64,000 nt of DNA from Conexibacter stalactiti. Lineage in GTDB: Bacteria > Actinomycetota > Thermoleophilia > Solirubrobacterales > Solirubrobacteraceae. Below, in pieces: positions 41,701 through 51,286 of the stretch. Each line of letters opens with the position of its first letter. The stretch's first letter is position 1. The notes below the pieces were generated by a model. That model was given only the letters and a program-made list of their open reading frames with translations. It did no database searches and was not told where the DNA came from. The stretch lies in assembly GCF_035967765.1 (NCBI RefSeq), contig NZ_JAYWIT010000010.1, one strand, 5' to 3'. A program made the position numbers and the translations under genes.

Positions 41701-43101
41701 TCACTCGCCGGCTGCGAGCACGGCGCGCGCGTGGGCGACGGCTTCGTCGCGCGTGGCGACCTCGCCGGCGTACTGCGCCGCCTCCAGCTCCGCCAGCAGC
41801 TCGCCGAGCCGCGGGCCCGGTCTGATCTGCAGCGCGGCGGCAAGCTCGTCGCCGCGGATCAGCGGCACGGGCCGCTCGCCGGCCTCCCACGCCAGCGCGG
41901 GACCGATCAGCTCGCGCGCCAGCTCCAGGTGCTTCGCGATCGCCTCATCGGCCTTGCGGCCGCGCGTCGCCAGCCGGTCCGCGACCGACAGCAGCGAGAC
42001 GTCGACCTCGACCGGCGCGCAGCGCGTCACGTACCAGTGCACCCGCCGCGCCGGCAGCGGCCGCTCGTGCACGAGGAAGCCGAGCCGCAGGTGGTGGCGG
42101 GCGAGCGCGGCGACGTGCGCCTTCAGCCGCTCGCTCGTCCGCAGCCGCGTCAGGATCGCGCGCGACAGCTCGGCGCCCTGCCGGTCGTGGTCGTAGAAGG
42201 TGACGCGGCCGTTGTCCAGCTCGCCGCGCGTCTGCGGCTTGGCGATGTCGTGCAGCAGCGCGCCGAAGCGCAGCGCCGTGCCGCGCGTCAGCTCGTCGGC
42301 GAACGGCTGCTCCAGCAGCTCGGCGAGCCGCGCGCCCGGCTCCGCGCCGAAGACGGCGGCGGGGTCGCGCTGCAGCGCGACCGTCTCCGCGAGCACCGCA
42401 AGCGTGTGACCGTGCACGTCGAGGTGGTGGTAGGCGCTCTGCTCGACGCCGCGCAGCGCCGCCAGCTCCGGCAGCACGGCGGCCGTCGCGCCGACGTCGT
42501 CCATCAGCGCGAGGCCGGCGAGCGGATCGGGCGCGGCGACGACGCGGCGCAGCTCGGCGAAGACGCGCTCCTGCGCCACGTCGGCCAGCCGCTGCGACTG
42601 CAGCGCGGCCGCCGCCAGCGTGTCGGCGTCGACCTCCAGCTCCAGCTCGCAGGCGAAGCGCGCCAGCCGCATCACGCGCAGCGGATCGTCGCGGAAGGAG
42701 CGCGGCGAGACCATTCGCAGCCGCCGCTCGGCGAGGTCGGCGCGGCCGCCGGTCGGGTCGATCGGGTCACCGCCGGCGAGCGGTTCGGCGATCGCGTTGA
42801 GCGTGAAGTCGCGCTGCGCGAGGTCGTCCTCGATCGTCGTGCCGGCCAACGGCGCCAAATCTGCCTGCCAGCCGCCGTCGCGGCCGATCACGCGCCAGGC
42901 GCCGAACGCCTCCGAGAGCGGGAAGACGGCCGCCCGGGCGGCACGGCCGAGCGCCCGCGCCGCTGCCTCCACGTCGCCGCCGACGGCGAGGTCGAGGTCC
43001 TTCGTCGTGCGGCCCAGCAGCCGGTCGCGGACGGCGCCGCCGACGAGCCACGCCTGCGCGTCTGAGAGCGCGTCCCGGGCGATCTGGAGCGGGTCAGCCA
43101 T
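41701..43101 (-). CDS. cca: tRNA nucleotidyltransferase / poly(A) polymerase family protein with HD domain
   Basis: 466 residues from ATG 43101, overlapping the alr stop by eight bases. Class II nucleotidyltransferase motifs: WLVGGAVRDRLLG, then KDLDLAVGG with the two metal Asp, and RDFTLNAIA. RRLRMVSPRSFRDDPLRVMR is the conserved neck. The C-terminal HD-domain has RFGALLHDIAKPQTR. It would add or repair the CCA end of tRNAs, needed since the tRNA-Pro here lacks encoded CCA. Confidence 0.92.
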   Translation of the reverse strand: MADPLQIARDALSDAQAWLVGGAVRDRLLGRTTKDLDLAVGGDVEAAARALGRAARAAVFPLSEAFGAWRVIGRDGGWQADLAPLAGTTIEDDLAQRDFTLNAIAEPLAGGDPIDPTGGRADLAERRLRMVSPRSFRDDPLRVMRLARFACELELEVDADTLAAAALQSQRLADVAQERVFAELRRVVAAPDPLAGLALMDDVGATAAVLPELAALRGVEQSAYHHLDVHGHTLAVLAETVALQRDPAAVFGAEPGARLAELLEQPFADELTRGTALRFGALLHDIAKPQTRGELDNGRVTFYDHDRQGAELSRAILTRLRTSERLKAHVAALARHHLRLGFLVHERPLPARRVHWYVTRCAPVEVDVSLLSVADRLATRGRKADEAIAKHLELARELIGPALAWEAGERPVPLIRGDELAAALQIRPGPRLGELLAELEAAQYAGEVATRDEAVAHARAVLAAGE

Positions 43102-44233
43102 CGACCGGGTCCCCATCGACGTGGTACTCCCACACGACCCGCTCGCTCAGCGCCGTCGTGATCTCGTAGTTGATCGTGCCGATCAGCGCCGCCAGCTCCT
43201 CGGCCGTGATCCGCTCCTCCCCCATCGCGCCGATCAGCACGACAGGATCGCCGACGCGCAGCGCGCCGGGGTCGGGGCCGACGTCGACGCAGACGTTGTC
43301 CATGCTGACGCGGCCGACGAGCGGACGCCGACGGCCGCCGAGCAGCGCCACGCCGTTGTTGGAGAAGGCGCGGCGGAAGCCGTCCCCATAGCCGATCGGC
43401 AGCGTCGCGATCCAGCCCGGCTCGGTCGCGGTGAAGGTCGCGCCGTAGCCGACCGTCTGGCCCGGCGCGATCGGCTTCAGCGCGGCGACGTGGGAGCGCA
43501 GCTCCAGCGCCGCCTCCAACCCGTGCTCGGCGGGGTCGCGCCCCCACGGGTCGAGCCCGTAGATCGCGATCCCGCAGCGGACCATGTCGAGCCGGCTCTC
43601 CGCCAGCCCCAGCGCCGCCGGGCTGTTGGCGGCGTGCAGCAGCAGGTCGGGTGCCAGCTCGCGCAGGCGCGCACCGAACGCGGTGAAGGCGGCCAGTTGC
43701 TGCCGCGTCAGCGCGAGGTCCTCGTCGGCGCAGGGAAAGTGCGTCATCGCGCCGGCCAGCCGCAGCCCCGGCAGCTCCAGCACCCGCCGGCCGACGGCGA
43801 GCAGCTCGTCGGGATCGCGCGTGCCGAGCCGGCCCATGCCGACGTCGAGCTTCAGGTGGACGCCGACCTCGATCCCGCGCGCTCGCGCGCCGGCGCTGGC
43901 GCGCTCGGCGAGCTCGGCGCTCCAAACGACGACGTCGGCGTCGGCGTCGAGCGCGACCTCCAGCTCGCCGCCGCTGAGCGCTCCGAGCACCAGCAGCGGG
44001 CCGCCGATCCCGGCCGCGCGCAGCTCAGCCGCCTCGCGCGCCGCGGCGACCGCCAGCCAGCCGGCGCCGCCGGCCTGCGCCGCGCGCGCCGTCTGCACCG
44101 CGCCGTGGCCGTAGCCGTTGGCCTTCACGACCGCGCAGAGTTCGGTCGAGTCGCCGATCCGCGATCGCAGCAGCGCGCAGTTGCGCTCGATCGCGGCGAG
44201 ATTGACCCGAGCCAGTGCGCGCGAGGGAGTCAC
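43094..44233 (-). CDS. alr: Alanine racemase
   Basis: 379 residues. PLP lysine in AVVKANGYGHGA near residue 38, catalytic Tyr in GYGATFTATEPG on the other side, and the substrate-binding segment VGRVSMDNVCVDVG. It makes D-alanine for peptidoglycan. Its start overlaps the CBS gene stop by four bases, so the whole run acpS-nnrD-CBS-alr-cca is tightly coupled. Confidence 0.97.
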   Translation of the reverse strand: MTPSRALARVNLAAIERNCALLRSRIGDSTELCAVVKANGYGHGAVQTARAAQAGGAGWLAVAAAREAAELRAAGIGGPLLVLGALSGGELEVALDADADVVVWSAELAERASAGARARGIEVGVHLKLDVGMGRLGTRDPDELLAVGRRVLELPGLRLAGAMTHFPCADEDLALTRQQLAAFTAFGARLRELAPDLLLHAANSPAALGLAESRLDMVRCGIAIYGLDPWGRDPAEHGLEAALELRSHVAALKPIAPGQTVGYGATFTATEPGWIATLPIGYGDGFRRAFSNNGVALLGGRRRPLVGRVSMDNVCVDVGPDPGALRVGDPVVLIGAMGEERITAEELAALIGTINYEITTALSERVVWEYHVDGDPVDG

Positions 44234-44691
44234 TCCTCGGAGACGAGCGCTTCCAGCACGTCGAGCCGCGTGACGACACCGACGAGGCGACCGTGTTCGA
44301 CGACCGGCAGGCGGTTGTGTCTGCGCTCGGCGATCAGTCGCGCCGCCTCGCGCACGTCCGCGTCGGCGTCAACGGTGATCGGGTTCGCGGTCATGATCTC
44401 CTCCGCGGTCGCCGCGATCGCCTTGCGGAAGCGCTCCTCGAAGCGCTTGACGGGGCCGAGGAAGATCTGGGCGCCGAACAGATCGATGTGCAGCGGGAGG
44501 CGCAGGTCCTCCTCCTCGTCGACCATCACGAGGTCGGCCTCGGTCACGATCCCGACCGGGCGTCCGCCCTCGTTCACGACCGGGACCCCCGGCAGCTCGT
44601 GGTCGCGCAGTGCCCGCAGCACCGTCTCGACCGAGTCCTCCGGCGTGACCGTGACGGGGTCTCGCTCCATGATCTCCGCGACCTTCGGCAT
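44230..44691 (-). CDS. CBS-domain pair protein
   Basis: 153 residues from ATG 44691; the open frame extends upstream into nnrD. Two CBS domains: MERDPVTVTPEDSVETVLRA and GIVTEADLV; MTANPITVDADADVREAARL and GVVTRLDVL. A segment between them (LPLHIDLFGAQIFLGPVKRF) is typical of the acetoin/AcuB-like group. Likely an adenine-nucleotide sensor; its partner is unknown. Confidence 0.9.
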   Translation of the reverse strand: MPKVAEIMERDPVTVTPEDSVETVLRALRDHELPGVPVVNEGGRPVGIVTEADLVMVDEEEDLRLPLHIDLFGAQIFLGPVKRFEERFRKAIAATAEEIMTANPITVDADADVREAARLIAERRHNRLPVVEHGRLVGVVTRLDVLEALVSEE

Positions 44692-44701
44692 GCGCGGCAG
44701 A

Positions 44702-46285
44702 CTATCCGACGGCACCGTCGCGACGGGCCGTGGGCAGCGCCGCCACGACGTCGCCCGCGATCGCGCCCTCGACGCCGATCTCGGCGCCGACGATGCGGCC
44801 GGCGCGGCGGTGCAGCTCGACGCCGGCGCAGGCCGCCGCGAACGGCTCGACCCCGCGCGCCAGCAGCGCGCCGATCGTGCCGCTCAGCACGTCGCCGGTG
44901 CCCGCGGTCGCGAGCGCCGGCGCGTCGCCGCGGCTGACCGCGACGCGACCCTCCGGCTCGACGACGAGCGTGTCGTCGCCCTTCAGCACGACGATCGCGC
45001 CGGAGCGCTTCGCGGCCTCGCGCGCCAGCGCCAGCCGCTGCGCGCGGACGGCGTCGGAGTCGACGCCGAGCAGCCGCGCCAGCTCGCCGCCGTGTGGCGT
45101 CAGCACCGTCGGCGCGTTGCGCTCCGCGAGCAGCTCCAGCCGCTCGTCGTGGGCGTTGAGCCCGTCGGCGTCGAGCAGCAGCGGCAGCGGCGCCTGCGCG
45201 GCGAGCGCGCGCGCGAACTCGCCCGTCGCGGGGGCACGGCCGAGACCTGGGCCGAGCACGAGCGCGTCAGCCCGCTCCAGCCGGCTCAGCAGCGGCGCCA
45301 GCGCGTCGGGCACGAGCGCGCCGTCGGCGTCGGGCAGCGGCACCGACATCACCTCCGCCTGGCGCAGCTCGAAGACGAGGTTGAGCGCGGCCGGCACCGC
45401 GACGGTGACGTAGCCGGCCCCGGCGCGCGCGGCCGCGGCGCTGGCGAGCGACGGCGCGCCGGTCAGGCCGGTCGAGCCGCCGCAGACGAAGACGTTGCCG
45501 CCGTCGAACTTGGTCGCGGCGGCGCCGCGGCGCGGGAGCGCGTCGAGCACGTTGCCGATCAGCCCGATCGAGGCGACCGTCTCCGGCGGCCGCTCGCCGC
45601 CCGGGATCCCGATGTCGACGACCTCGACGGTGCCGGCATGCTGCTTGCCGGGCGCGATCCAGAGGCCTGGCTTGGCGGCATGGAAGGTCGCGGTCGCGTC
45701 GGCGCGCACCGCCGCGCCGGCGACCTCTCCGGTCGAGCCGTCGACGCCGCTGGGCACGTCGCAGGCGACGACCTTGACGCCGCGCTCGGCGGCGAGCGCG
45801 ATCGCCTCGATCGCGTCGCAGACGAGGCCGTGCGGGGCGCCGGTCGCGCCCGTGCCGAGGATCGCGTCGACGATCCCGGCGACCTCGACGAGCGCACCCG
45901 GGTTGAAGATCCGCGGCGGCGCGCCGCACAGCCGTCCGAGCGCCAGCAGCGCGTCGCCGTGCAGCTCGTGCGGATCGGGCAGCAGCTGCAGGTCGACCTC
46001 GCGCCCCGCCTCGCGCAGCAGGCGCGCGACGACGAGCCCGTCGCCGCCGTTGTTGCCCTTGCCGCAGACGACCGCGATCGTGCCCCCGGGGATCGTCCGC
46101 TGCGTCAGCTCGAAGAGGCCGCGGCCGGCCCGCTCCATCAGCTCGATTCCGGCGATGCCGCGCTGCTCGATCGCCCAGCGGTCGAGCGCGCGCTGGGCAG
46201 CGGCCTCCGGCAGCGGGTCGAGCCAGTCCGGCAGGGCGGGCGGGCCGTTCTCCCCCGGCACGGCCGGCTGCGCGCCCGCGCTCAT
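44702..46285 (-). CDS. nnrD: Bifunctional NAD(P)H-hydrate epimerase / ADP-dependent dehydratase
   Basis: 527 residues from ATG 46285, which overlaps the acpS stop (ATGA). The N-terminal epimerase (YjeF_N) has VVCGKGNNGGDGLVVARLL and CDVPSGVDGSTGEV; the C-terminal carbohydrate kinase-like dehydratase has FVCGGSTGLTGAPSLAS, LTPHGGELARLLG and ATAGTGDVLSGTIGALLARG. It repairs hydrated NADH and NADPH. Position after acpS is common in bacteria. Confidence 0.96.
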   Translation of the reverse strand: MSAGAQPAVPGENGPPALPDWLDPLPEAAAQRALDRWAIEQRGIAGIELMERAGRGLFELTQRTIPGGTIAVVCGKGNNGGDGLVVARLLREAGREVDLQLLPDPHELHGDALLALGRLCGAPPRIFNPGALVEVAGIVDAILGTGATGAPHGLVCDAIEAIALAAERGVKVVACDVPSGVDGSTGEVAGAAVRADATATFHAAKPGLWIAPGKQHAGTVEVVDIGIPGGERPPETVASIGLIGNVLDALPRRGAAATKFDGGNVFVCGGSTGLTGAPSLASAAAARAGAGYVTVAVPAALNLVFELRQAEVMSVPLPDADGALVPDALAPLLSRLERADALVLGPGLGRAPATGEFARALAAQAPLPLLLDADGLNAHDERLELLAERNAPTVLTPHGGELARLLGVDSDAVRAQRLALAREAAKRSGAIVVLKGDDTLVVEPEGRVAVSRGDAPALATAGTGDVLSGTIGALLARGVEPFAAACAGVELHRRAGRIVGAEIGVEGAIAGDVVAALPTARRDGAVG

Positions 46286-46647
46286 GTCGCGATCGCCACC
46301 GCGGAGGCGTCGGTGCGGGTGTGCGTCAGCGAGATCTTCACCTCGGTCACGCCGAGCGCGGCCGCGGTCGCCGCCGCGTCGCCGTGCAGGACGATCGACG
46401 GCGCCCCGTCGCCGCGCACGACCTCGACGTCGGTGAACGACCACGCCTCCAGCCCGAGCGCCTTCGCGACCGCCTCCTTGGCGCAGAAGCGCGCGGCGAG
46501 GTGCTGGCCGGGGCGGGCGCGCTCGGCGGCGTAGGCGCGCTCAGCGGCGGTGAAGAGCCGCTCGGCCAGGCGCGGCCGCCGCTCCAGCGCCCGTTCGAGG
46601 CGCTCGATCTCGAGCTGGTCGATGCCGACGCCGTGCACGGGCGTCAT
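46282..46647 (-). CDS. acpS: Holo-acyl-carrier-protein synthase
   Basis: 121 residues. GVGIDQLEIERLERALER has the metal-binding Asp near the N-terminus; ARFCAKEAVAKALGL holds the conserved KEA motif. It attaches 4'-phosphopantetheine from CoA to ACP. Overlaps nnrD by four bases. Confidence 0.95.
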   Translation of the reverse strand: MTPVHGVGIDQLEIERLERALERRPRLAERLFTAAERAYAAERARPGQHLAARFCAKEAVAKALGLEAWSFTDVEVVRGDGAPSIVLHGDAAATAAALGVTEVKISLTHTRTDASAVAIAT

Positions 46648-46669
46648 CGTACCCCCGCCCGTGGTCGCG

Positions 46670-48541
46670 CTACTCGACCGTGACGGTCTTTGCGAGGTTG
46701 CGCGGCTGGTCGACGTTGAGGCCGCGCAGGCGCGCGACGTGGTACGAGAGCAGCTGCAGCGGCACGACGGCCAGCAGCGGCGCGAGCATCCAGTCGGTCT
46801 GCGGGACCGTCAGCACCTCTTCCGCGTGCGGCAGGATCTCGTCGTTGCCGGCGGTCGCGACGGCGATCACGTGCGCGCCGCGCACGCGCACCTCCTGGAT
46901 GTTGGAGACGACCTTGTCGAGCACCGGCGAGTCGGTCGCGACGCAGACGACCGGGGTCGCCTCGTCGAGCAGCGCGATCGGGCCGTGCTTCATCTCGCCG
47001 GCGGCGTAGGCGTCGGTCGCGATGTAGGAGATCTCCTTCAGCTTCAGCGCGCCTTCCAGCGCCACCGGCAGGCCGATGTGGCGCCCGAGGTAGAGGAAGA
47101 ACTCGGCCTGGTAGTGGCGCTCGGCGATCGCGCGGATCTCGGCGTCGCCGGCCTCCAGCATCTCGGCGATGTGGTGCGGCAGGTGCTTCAGCTCGCCGAC
47201 CAGCTCGGTCAGGCGCGCCGGCTCCAGCGTGCCGCGCAGCTCGCCCAGCCGCAACGCGAGCAGGTACATCGCCGCCACCTGGCTGACGAAGGTCTTCGTC
47301 GCCGCGACGCCGATCTCCAGGCCCGCGCGCGTGAAGAGGACGCCGTCGGAGTCGCGCGTCGCCTGCGAGCCCATCACGTTCGTGATCGCCAGCACGGTCG
47401 CGCCCTTGCCTCTTGCCAGCCGCATCGCGGCGAGCGTGTCGGCCGTCTCGCCCGACTGCGAGATCCCGATCACGAGATCACCGGGGCCGACGACCGGGTC
47501 GCGGTAGCGGTACTCGGAGGCGACGTCCATCTCGACCGGGACGCGTGCCCAGCCCTCGATCGCGTAGCGACCGATCAGGCCGGCGTGGTACGAGGTGCCG
47601 CAGGCGACGATCACGATCCGTCTGACGTTCGTGAGGAAGGCGTCGTCGATCGTGCCGAGGTCCCCGAGGTCGACGCCGTCGCCCCGCGCCGTGCGGTCGG
47701 CGACCGTCTCGGCGACCGCGTCAGCCTGCTCGTGGATCTCCTTCAGCATGAACGTCTCGTAGCCGCCCTTCTCGGCGGTCTCCGCGTCCCAGTCGATCGT
47801 CGTCACCTCGCGCTCGATCGCGCTGCCGTCCGGCGACATGAACTCGACGCCGCCGGGGCGCAGCACGACCAGCTCTCCGTCCTCGATGAACTGGACCTCG
47901 CTGGTGTGCTCCAGGAACGCCGGCACGGCCGAGGCGAGGAACTGCTCGCCGTCGCCGCGGCCGACGACGAGCGGGCACTCGCGCCGCACGCCGACGAGCA
48001 CGCCCGGCTCGTCGGCCGCCATCGCGACGAAGGCGAAGTGGCCGACAAGCTCGCCGTAGGCGGCCTGCACGGCCGCCGGCAGATCGCCGTCGTAGTGGCG
48101 GGAGATCACGTGCGCGATGACCTCGGCGTCGGTCTCCGAGGTGAACGAGACCCCCTGCTCGGCGAGCTGGCGCTTGAGCGCCATGTAGTTCTCGACGATG
48201 CCGTTGACCACGATGTGGATGCGGCCGGCCTCATCCTCGTGCGGATGGGCGTTCTGCTCGCTGACGCGGCCATGGGTCGCCCAGCGCGTATGGCCGATCC
48301 CGGTCGTCGGCTCGGCGACCGCGACCGGCGCACCGCCGCCGGCGCTCGCGCCGGCCGGCAGGGAGGCGACGGCGTCGCGCAGCGCCTGGAGGTTGCCGAC
48401 CGCGCGCACGGAATCGACGTGATCGCCGTTGAGCACCGAGATGCCGGCGCTGTCATAGCCGCGGTATTCGAGCTTCTCGAGGCCTGCGAGCAGCAGAGCC
48501 TGGACGGGACGGGCGCCGACATAACCGACGATGCCGCACAT
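46670..48541 (-). CDS. glmS: Glutamine:fructose-6-phosphate aminotransferase
   Basis: 623 residues, full length. Begins MCGIVGYVGARPVQAL, so Cys after Met cleavage is the glutaminase nucleophile; then RGYDSAG. Two SIS domains follow (CGTSYHAGLIGRYAIEGWA, ISQSGETADTLAAMRLARG) and the C-terminus ends DQPRNLAKTVTVE. It makes glucosamine-6-phosphate. No glmS ribozyme is seen in the 140-base gap upstream. Confidence 0.97.
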   Translation of the reverse strand: MCGIVGYVGARPVQALLLAGLEKLEYRGYDSAGISVLNGDHVDSVRAVGNLQALRDAVASLPAGASAGGGAPVAVAEPTTGIGHTRWATHGRVSEQNAHPHEDEAGRIHIVVNGIVENYMALKRQLAEQGVSFTSETDAEVIAHVISRHYDGDLPAAVQAAYGELVGHFAFVAMAADEPGVLVGVRRECPLVVGRGDGEQFLASAVPAFLEHTSEVQFIEDGELVVLRPGGVEFMSPDGSAIEREVTTIDWDAETAEKGGYETFMLKEIHEQADAVAETVADRTARGDGVDLGDLGTIDDAFLTNVRRIVIVACGTSYHAGLIGRYAIEGWARVPVEMDVASEYRYRDPVVGPGDLVIGISQSGETADTLAAMRLARGKGATVLAITNVMGSQATRDSDGVLFTRAGLEIGVAATKTFVSQVAAMYLLALRLGELRGTLEPARLTELVGELKHLPHHIAEMLEAGDAEIRAIAERHYQAEFFLYLGRHIGLPVALEGALKLKEISYIATDAYAAGEMKHGPIALLDEATPVVCVATDSPVLDKVVSNIQEVRVRGAHVIAVATAGNDEILPHAEEVLTVPQTDWMLAPLLAVVPLQLLSYHVARLRGLNVDQPRNLAKTVTVE

Positions 48542-48681
48542 GGGGGAACCTCCGTGTGGAACGACGAGAGCCGCGCGTGCGGCGGCTGGGACGGCGCTGC
48601 GGAAACTGCGCGTCGCCCGATTCTAGCTGGCGATCAGGCGGTCGCTCGGTTCCGCGGGCCGCGCGACGGCCCGCTTCCCGC

Positions 48682-50031
48682 TCAGCCCGCGGGCTGAGAC
48701 GCTGCCGCCTCCGCCTGCTCGACGAGCCGGCCGCAGACGGCGTCGGCCTCGTCGTCGGCGGGCGCCTCGACCATCACACGCAGCAGCGGCTCGGTGCCGG
48801 AGGCGCGCACGAGCACGCGCCCGCGCCCTTCCAGGCCGGCCGACTCGCGCTCGATCGCGGCGAGCATCTGCGGATCGCTGGCGGCGCGCTCGAGCGAGGG
48901 ACGGTCGGGCAGCCGCACGTTGACGAGCCGCTGCGGCAGCTTGTCCATGCCGCGGCGCTCGGTCAGCGGTCTGCCGGCGAGCGCCTCGAGCGTCAGCAAG
49001 GCGCTCGCGATGCCGTCGCCGGAGGGTGCGAAGCCCAGCTCGACGATGTGGCCCGACTGCTCGCCGCCGAAGGCCCAGCCGCGTGCTCGCAGCGCCTCCA
49101 GCACGTAGCGGTCGCCGACGTTGGTGATCGCGACTTCGATCCCAGCCGATTCCATCGCGGCGTGGAAGCCGTAGTTGGTCATCACCGTCACGGCGACGCC
49201 GTCGCCGCGCAGTCTCCCCTGCGCGCGCAGGTGCAGCGCCGCGAGCGCGATCAGCTCGTCTCCGTCGACGACCGCGCCGTCGCCGTCGACCGCCAGCACG
49301 CGGTCACCGTCGCCGTCGAAGGCGAAGCCGGCGTCGTGGTCGCCGGCGCGCATCGCCGCGGCGAGCTGGTCGAGGTGCGTCGAGCCGCAGCCGGCGTTGA
49401 TGTTGCGGCCGTCAGGCGTGTCGGCGAGGACGTCGACGTGGGCGCCGAGGCGACGGAAGATCTCCGGCGCGGCCTTGTACGTGGCGCCGTTGGCGCAGTC
49501 GAGCAGGATCCGTCTGCCGGCGAGGTCAAGCCCGCCGAAGCGGACGTGCAGCTCGCGCAGGTAATCGTCGAGCGTGCCGTGCAGCTGGCGCACGCCGCCG
49601 AGCTCATCGGGCTGCACCGGCTCGCCGTCGAGCAGCGCCTCGATCTCCTCCTCGACGGCGTCAGAGAGCTTGTCGCCGTCGGCGCCGAAGAACTTCACGC
49701 CGTTGTCGGCGAAGGGGTTGTGCGACGCCGACAGCACGACGCCGAGGTCGAAGCCGTAGCGGGCGATCAGCAGCGGTGCGGCCGGCGTCGGCAGCACGCC
49801 GCCGAGCAGCGCGACGCCGCCGGCGGCAGCGACGCCCGCGGCGACCGCCGCTTCGAGCATCTCGCCCGATTCGCGCGTGTCGCGGATCACGAGCACGCGC
49901 GGGCGACCGTCGGCAGCTGACGTGGCGGCGCGCGCCGTGGCGGCGCGCGCGAGGCCCAACGTCAGCTCCGCCGACAGGAACTCGCCGGCGACGCCCCGGA
50001 CACCGTCCGTGCCGAACAACCGGCGAGCCAT
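48682..50031 (-). CDS. glmM: Phosphoglucosamine mutase
   Basis: 449 residues. RRLFGTDGVRGVAGEFLSAE at the N-terminus, phosphoserine loop VLSASHNPFADNG near 98-110, metal loop DGDGDRVLAVD near 243, and sugar loop GGEQSGHIVE. Converts glucosamine-6-P to -1-P, next to glmS in the same pathway. It starts 10 bases after the rpsI stop. Confidence 0.97.
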   Translation of the reverse strand: MARRLFGTDGVRGVAGEFLSAELTLGLARAATARAATSAADGRPRVLVIRDTRESGEMLEAAVAAGVAAAGGVALLGGVLPTPAAPLLIARYGFDLGVVLSASHNPFADNGVKFFGADGDKLSDAVEEEIEALLDGEPVQPDELGGVRQLHGTLDDYLRELHVRFGGLDLAGRRILLDCANGATYKAAPEIFRRLGAHVDVLADTPDGRNINAGCGSTHLDQLAAAMRAGDHDAGFAFDGDGDRVLAVDGDGAVVDGDELIALAALHLRAQGRLRGDGVAVTVMTNYGFHAAMESAGIEVAITNVGDRYVLEALRARGWAFGGEQSGHIVELGFAPSGDGIASALLTLEALAGRPLTERRGMDKLPQRLVNVRLPDRPSLERAASDPQMLAAIERESAGLEGRGRVLVRASGTEPLLRVMVEAPADDEADAVCGRLVEQAEAAASQPAG

Positions 50032-50041
50032 GAAGCGAAAA

Positions 50042-50845
50042 CTAGCGCTTCGAGAACTGCGGGCGCTTGCGGGCCTTCTTGAGGCCAGCCTTCTTGCGCT
50101 CCTTCACGCGCGGGTCACGCGTGAGGAAGCCGCGCTTCTTCAGTTCGCCACGAAGGTTCGGGTCGGCCTGAAGCAGAGCGCGCGAGATGCCGTGACGCAG
50201 CGCGCCGGCCTGCGCCGAGACACCGCCGCCGTGCATCTTGGCGATGACGTCCATGCGCTCCTCGTAACCGACCGCTTCGAGCGGCTGGCGGATGTTGCGC
50301 TGGAGCGTCGGACGCGGGAAGAAGTCGTTCAGCGGCTTGCCGTTGATCGTGTACTCGCCCGTGCCCGGCTTCAGGATCACGCGCGCGACAGCCGTCTTGC
50401 GCTTGCCGGTGGCGGTGTAGCGAGCACCGGACGCGAGGCTGATCGCCGCGTCGGCGATCGGCTGCGCCTCCTGCTCCTCGTCAGAGTCGGAATCGGCCGA
50501 AGCGGTCGTCTCGCCGTCCTCGTCCTCGTCCTCCTCACGCGCCTCGCCGTCGAGCACGATGTCCGGCACGAGGTCGGCACCGGGGATCTCCGGCTTGACG
50601 CGCGGGGTCTCCGGGATCTCCTCTTCGGCCGCCTCGTCGTCGCCGGACTCGGCGACGGGCTGCTCGGCAGCCTCGTCGGCAGCGGGCTCCTCAGCAGCAG
50701 GCTGCTCAGCAGCGGGCTGCTCAGCAGCGGGCTGCTCGCCCTCGGCGGCGGGCTCAGGCGCCTCGCTGGCGGCCTCGACGGGCTCCTCGGGCGTCTCGCC
50801 CGCGGGGTTGCGCTGCTCGTCTTCAGGCTGCTCGACGTCGGACAC
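50042..50845 (-). CDS. rpsI: 30S ribosomal protein S9 with a very long acidic N-terminal extension
   Basis: 267 residues from GTG 50845, which shares one base with the rplM stop. The C-terminal 128 residues are ordinary S9 (ARYTATGKRKTAVARVIL to the basic tail ARKRPQFSKR). The first 140 residues are very acidic and repetitive (EQPAAEQPAAEQPAAEEPAA, GDDEAAEEEIPETP, EDEDEDGETTASADSDSD) and have no counterpart in E. coli S9. Actinobacterial S9 often has a short acidic extension; this is several times longer. It would be disordered and might shield the basic protein before assembly. Confidence 0.93.
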   Translation of the reverse strand: MSDVEQPEDEQRNPAGETPEEPVEAASEAPEPAAEGEQPAAEQPAAEQPAAEEPAADEAAEQPVAESGDDEAAEEEIPETPRVKPEIPGADLVPDIVLDGEAREEDEDEDGETTASADSDSDEEQEAQPIADAAISLASGARYTATGKRKTAVARVILKPGTGEYTINGKPLNDFFPRPTLQRNIRQPLEAVGYEERMDVIAKMHGGGVSAQAGALRHGISRALLQADPNLRGELKKRGFLTRDPRVKERKKAGLKKARKRPQFSKR

Positions 50846-51279
50846 TAGGCTTCGATCTCCATCGGTTGCGGCTGCTGGGCTGCGTGCGGGTGCTCCGGAC
50901 CGGCGTACACCTTCAGCTTCGTCAGCTGCTTGCGCGCGAGGCGGTTGCGAGGCAGCATGCCCTTGACCGCGATGCGGATGACTTCCTCCGGCCGCCGCTC
51001 GAGCATCTCCTCGAGCGTGCGGGAGCGAAGGCCGCCGGGGTAGCCGGTGTGCCGGTAGTAGCGCTTGTCGGCCCGCTTGTTGCCCGACACCGAGATCTTC
51101 TCGGCGTTGATCACGACGACGAAGTCGCCAGTGTCGACGTGCGGGGTGTAGGTGGGCTTGCGCTTGCCGCGGAGGGCATCGGCGATCTGCGTCGCGAGGC
51201 GGCCGAGCGTTTGCCCGTTCGCGTCCACGACGAGCCAATTGCGCTCGCGGTCAGTGGGATTGGCGACGTAAGTTCTCAT
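50845..51279 (-). CDS. rplM: 50S ribosomal protein L13
   Basis: 144 residues from ATG 51279. Conserved RNWLVVDANGQTLGRLATQI, GDFVVVINAEKISVSG, HTGYPGGLRSRT and VKGMLPRNRLAR. First gene of the run with rpsI and the amino sugar genes. A hairpin with a T-run lies 8-32 bases before its start. Confidence 0.97.
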   Translation of the reverse strand: MRTYVANPTDRERNWLVVDANGQTLGRLATQIADALRGKRKPTYTPHVDTGDFVVVINAEKISVSGNKRADKRYYRHTGYPGGLRSRTLEEMLERRPEEVIRIAVKGMLPRNRLARKQLTKLKVYAGPEHPHAAQQPQPMEIEA

Positions 51280-51286
51280 GGCAAGA

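Noticed and set aside
42620..46534. 1304-codon plus-strand open frame
   Set aside because: Complement of cca, alr, CBS, nnrD and acpS, all with clear motifs; the translation is low complexity.
48542..48681. Possible glmS ribozyme in the gap upstream of glmS
   Set aside because: The gap is short and shows no ribozyme core.
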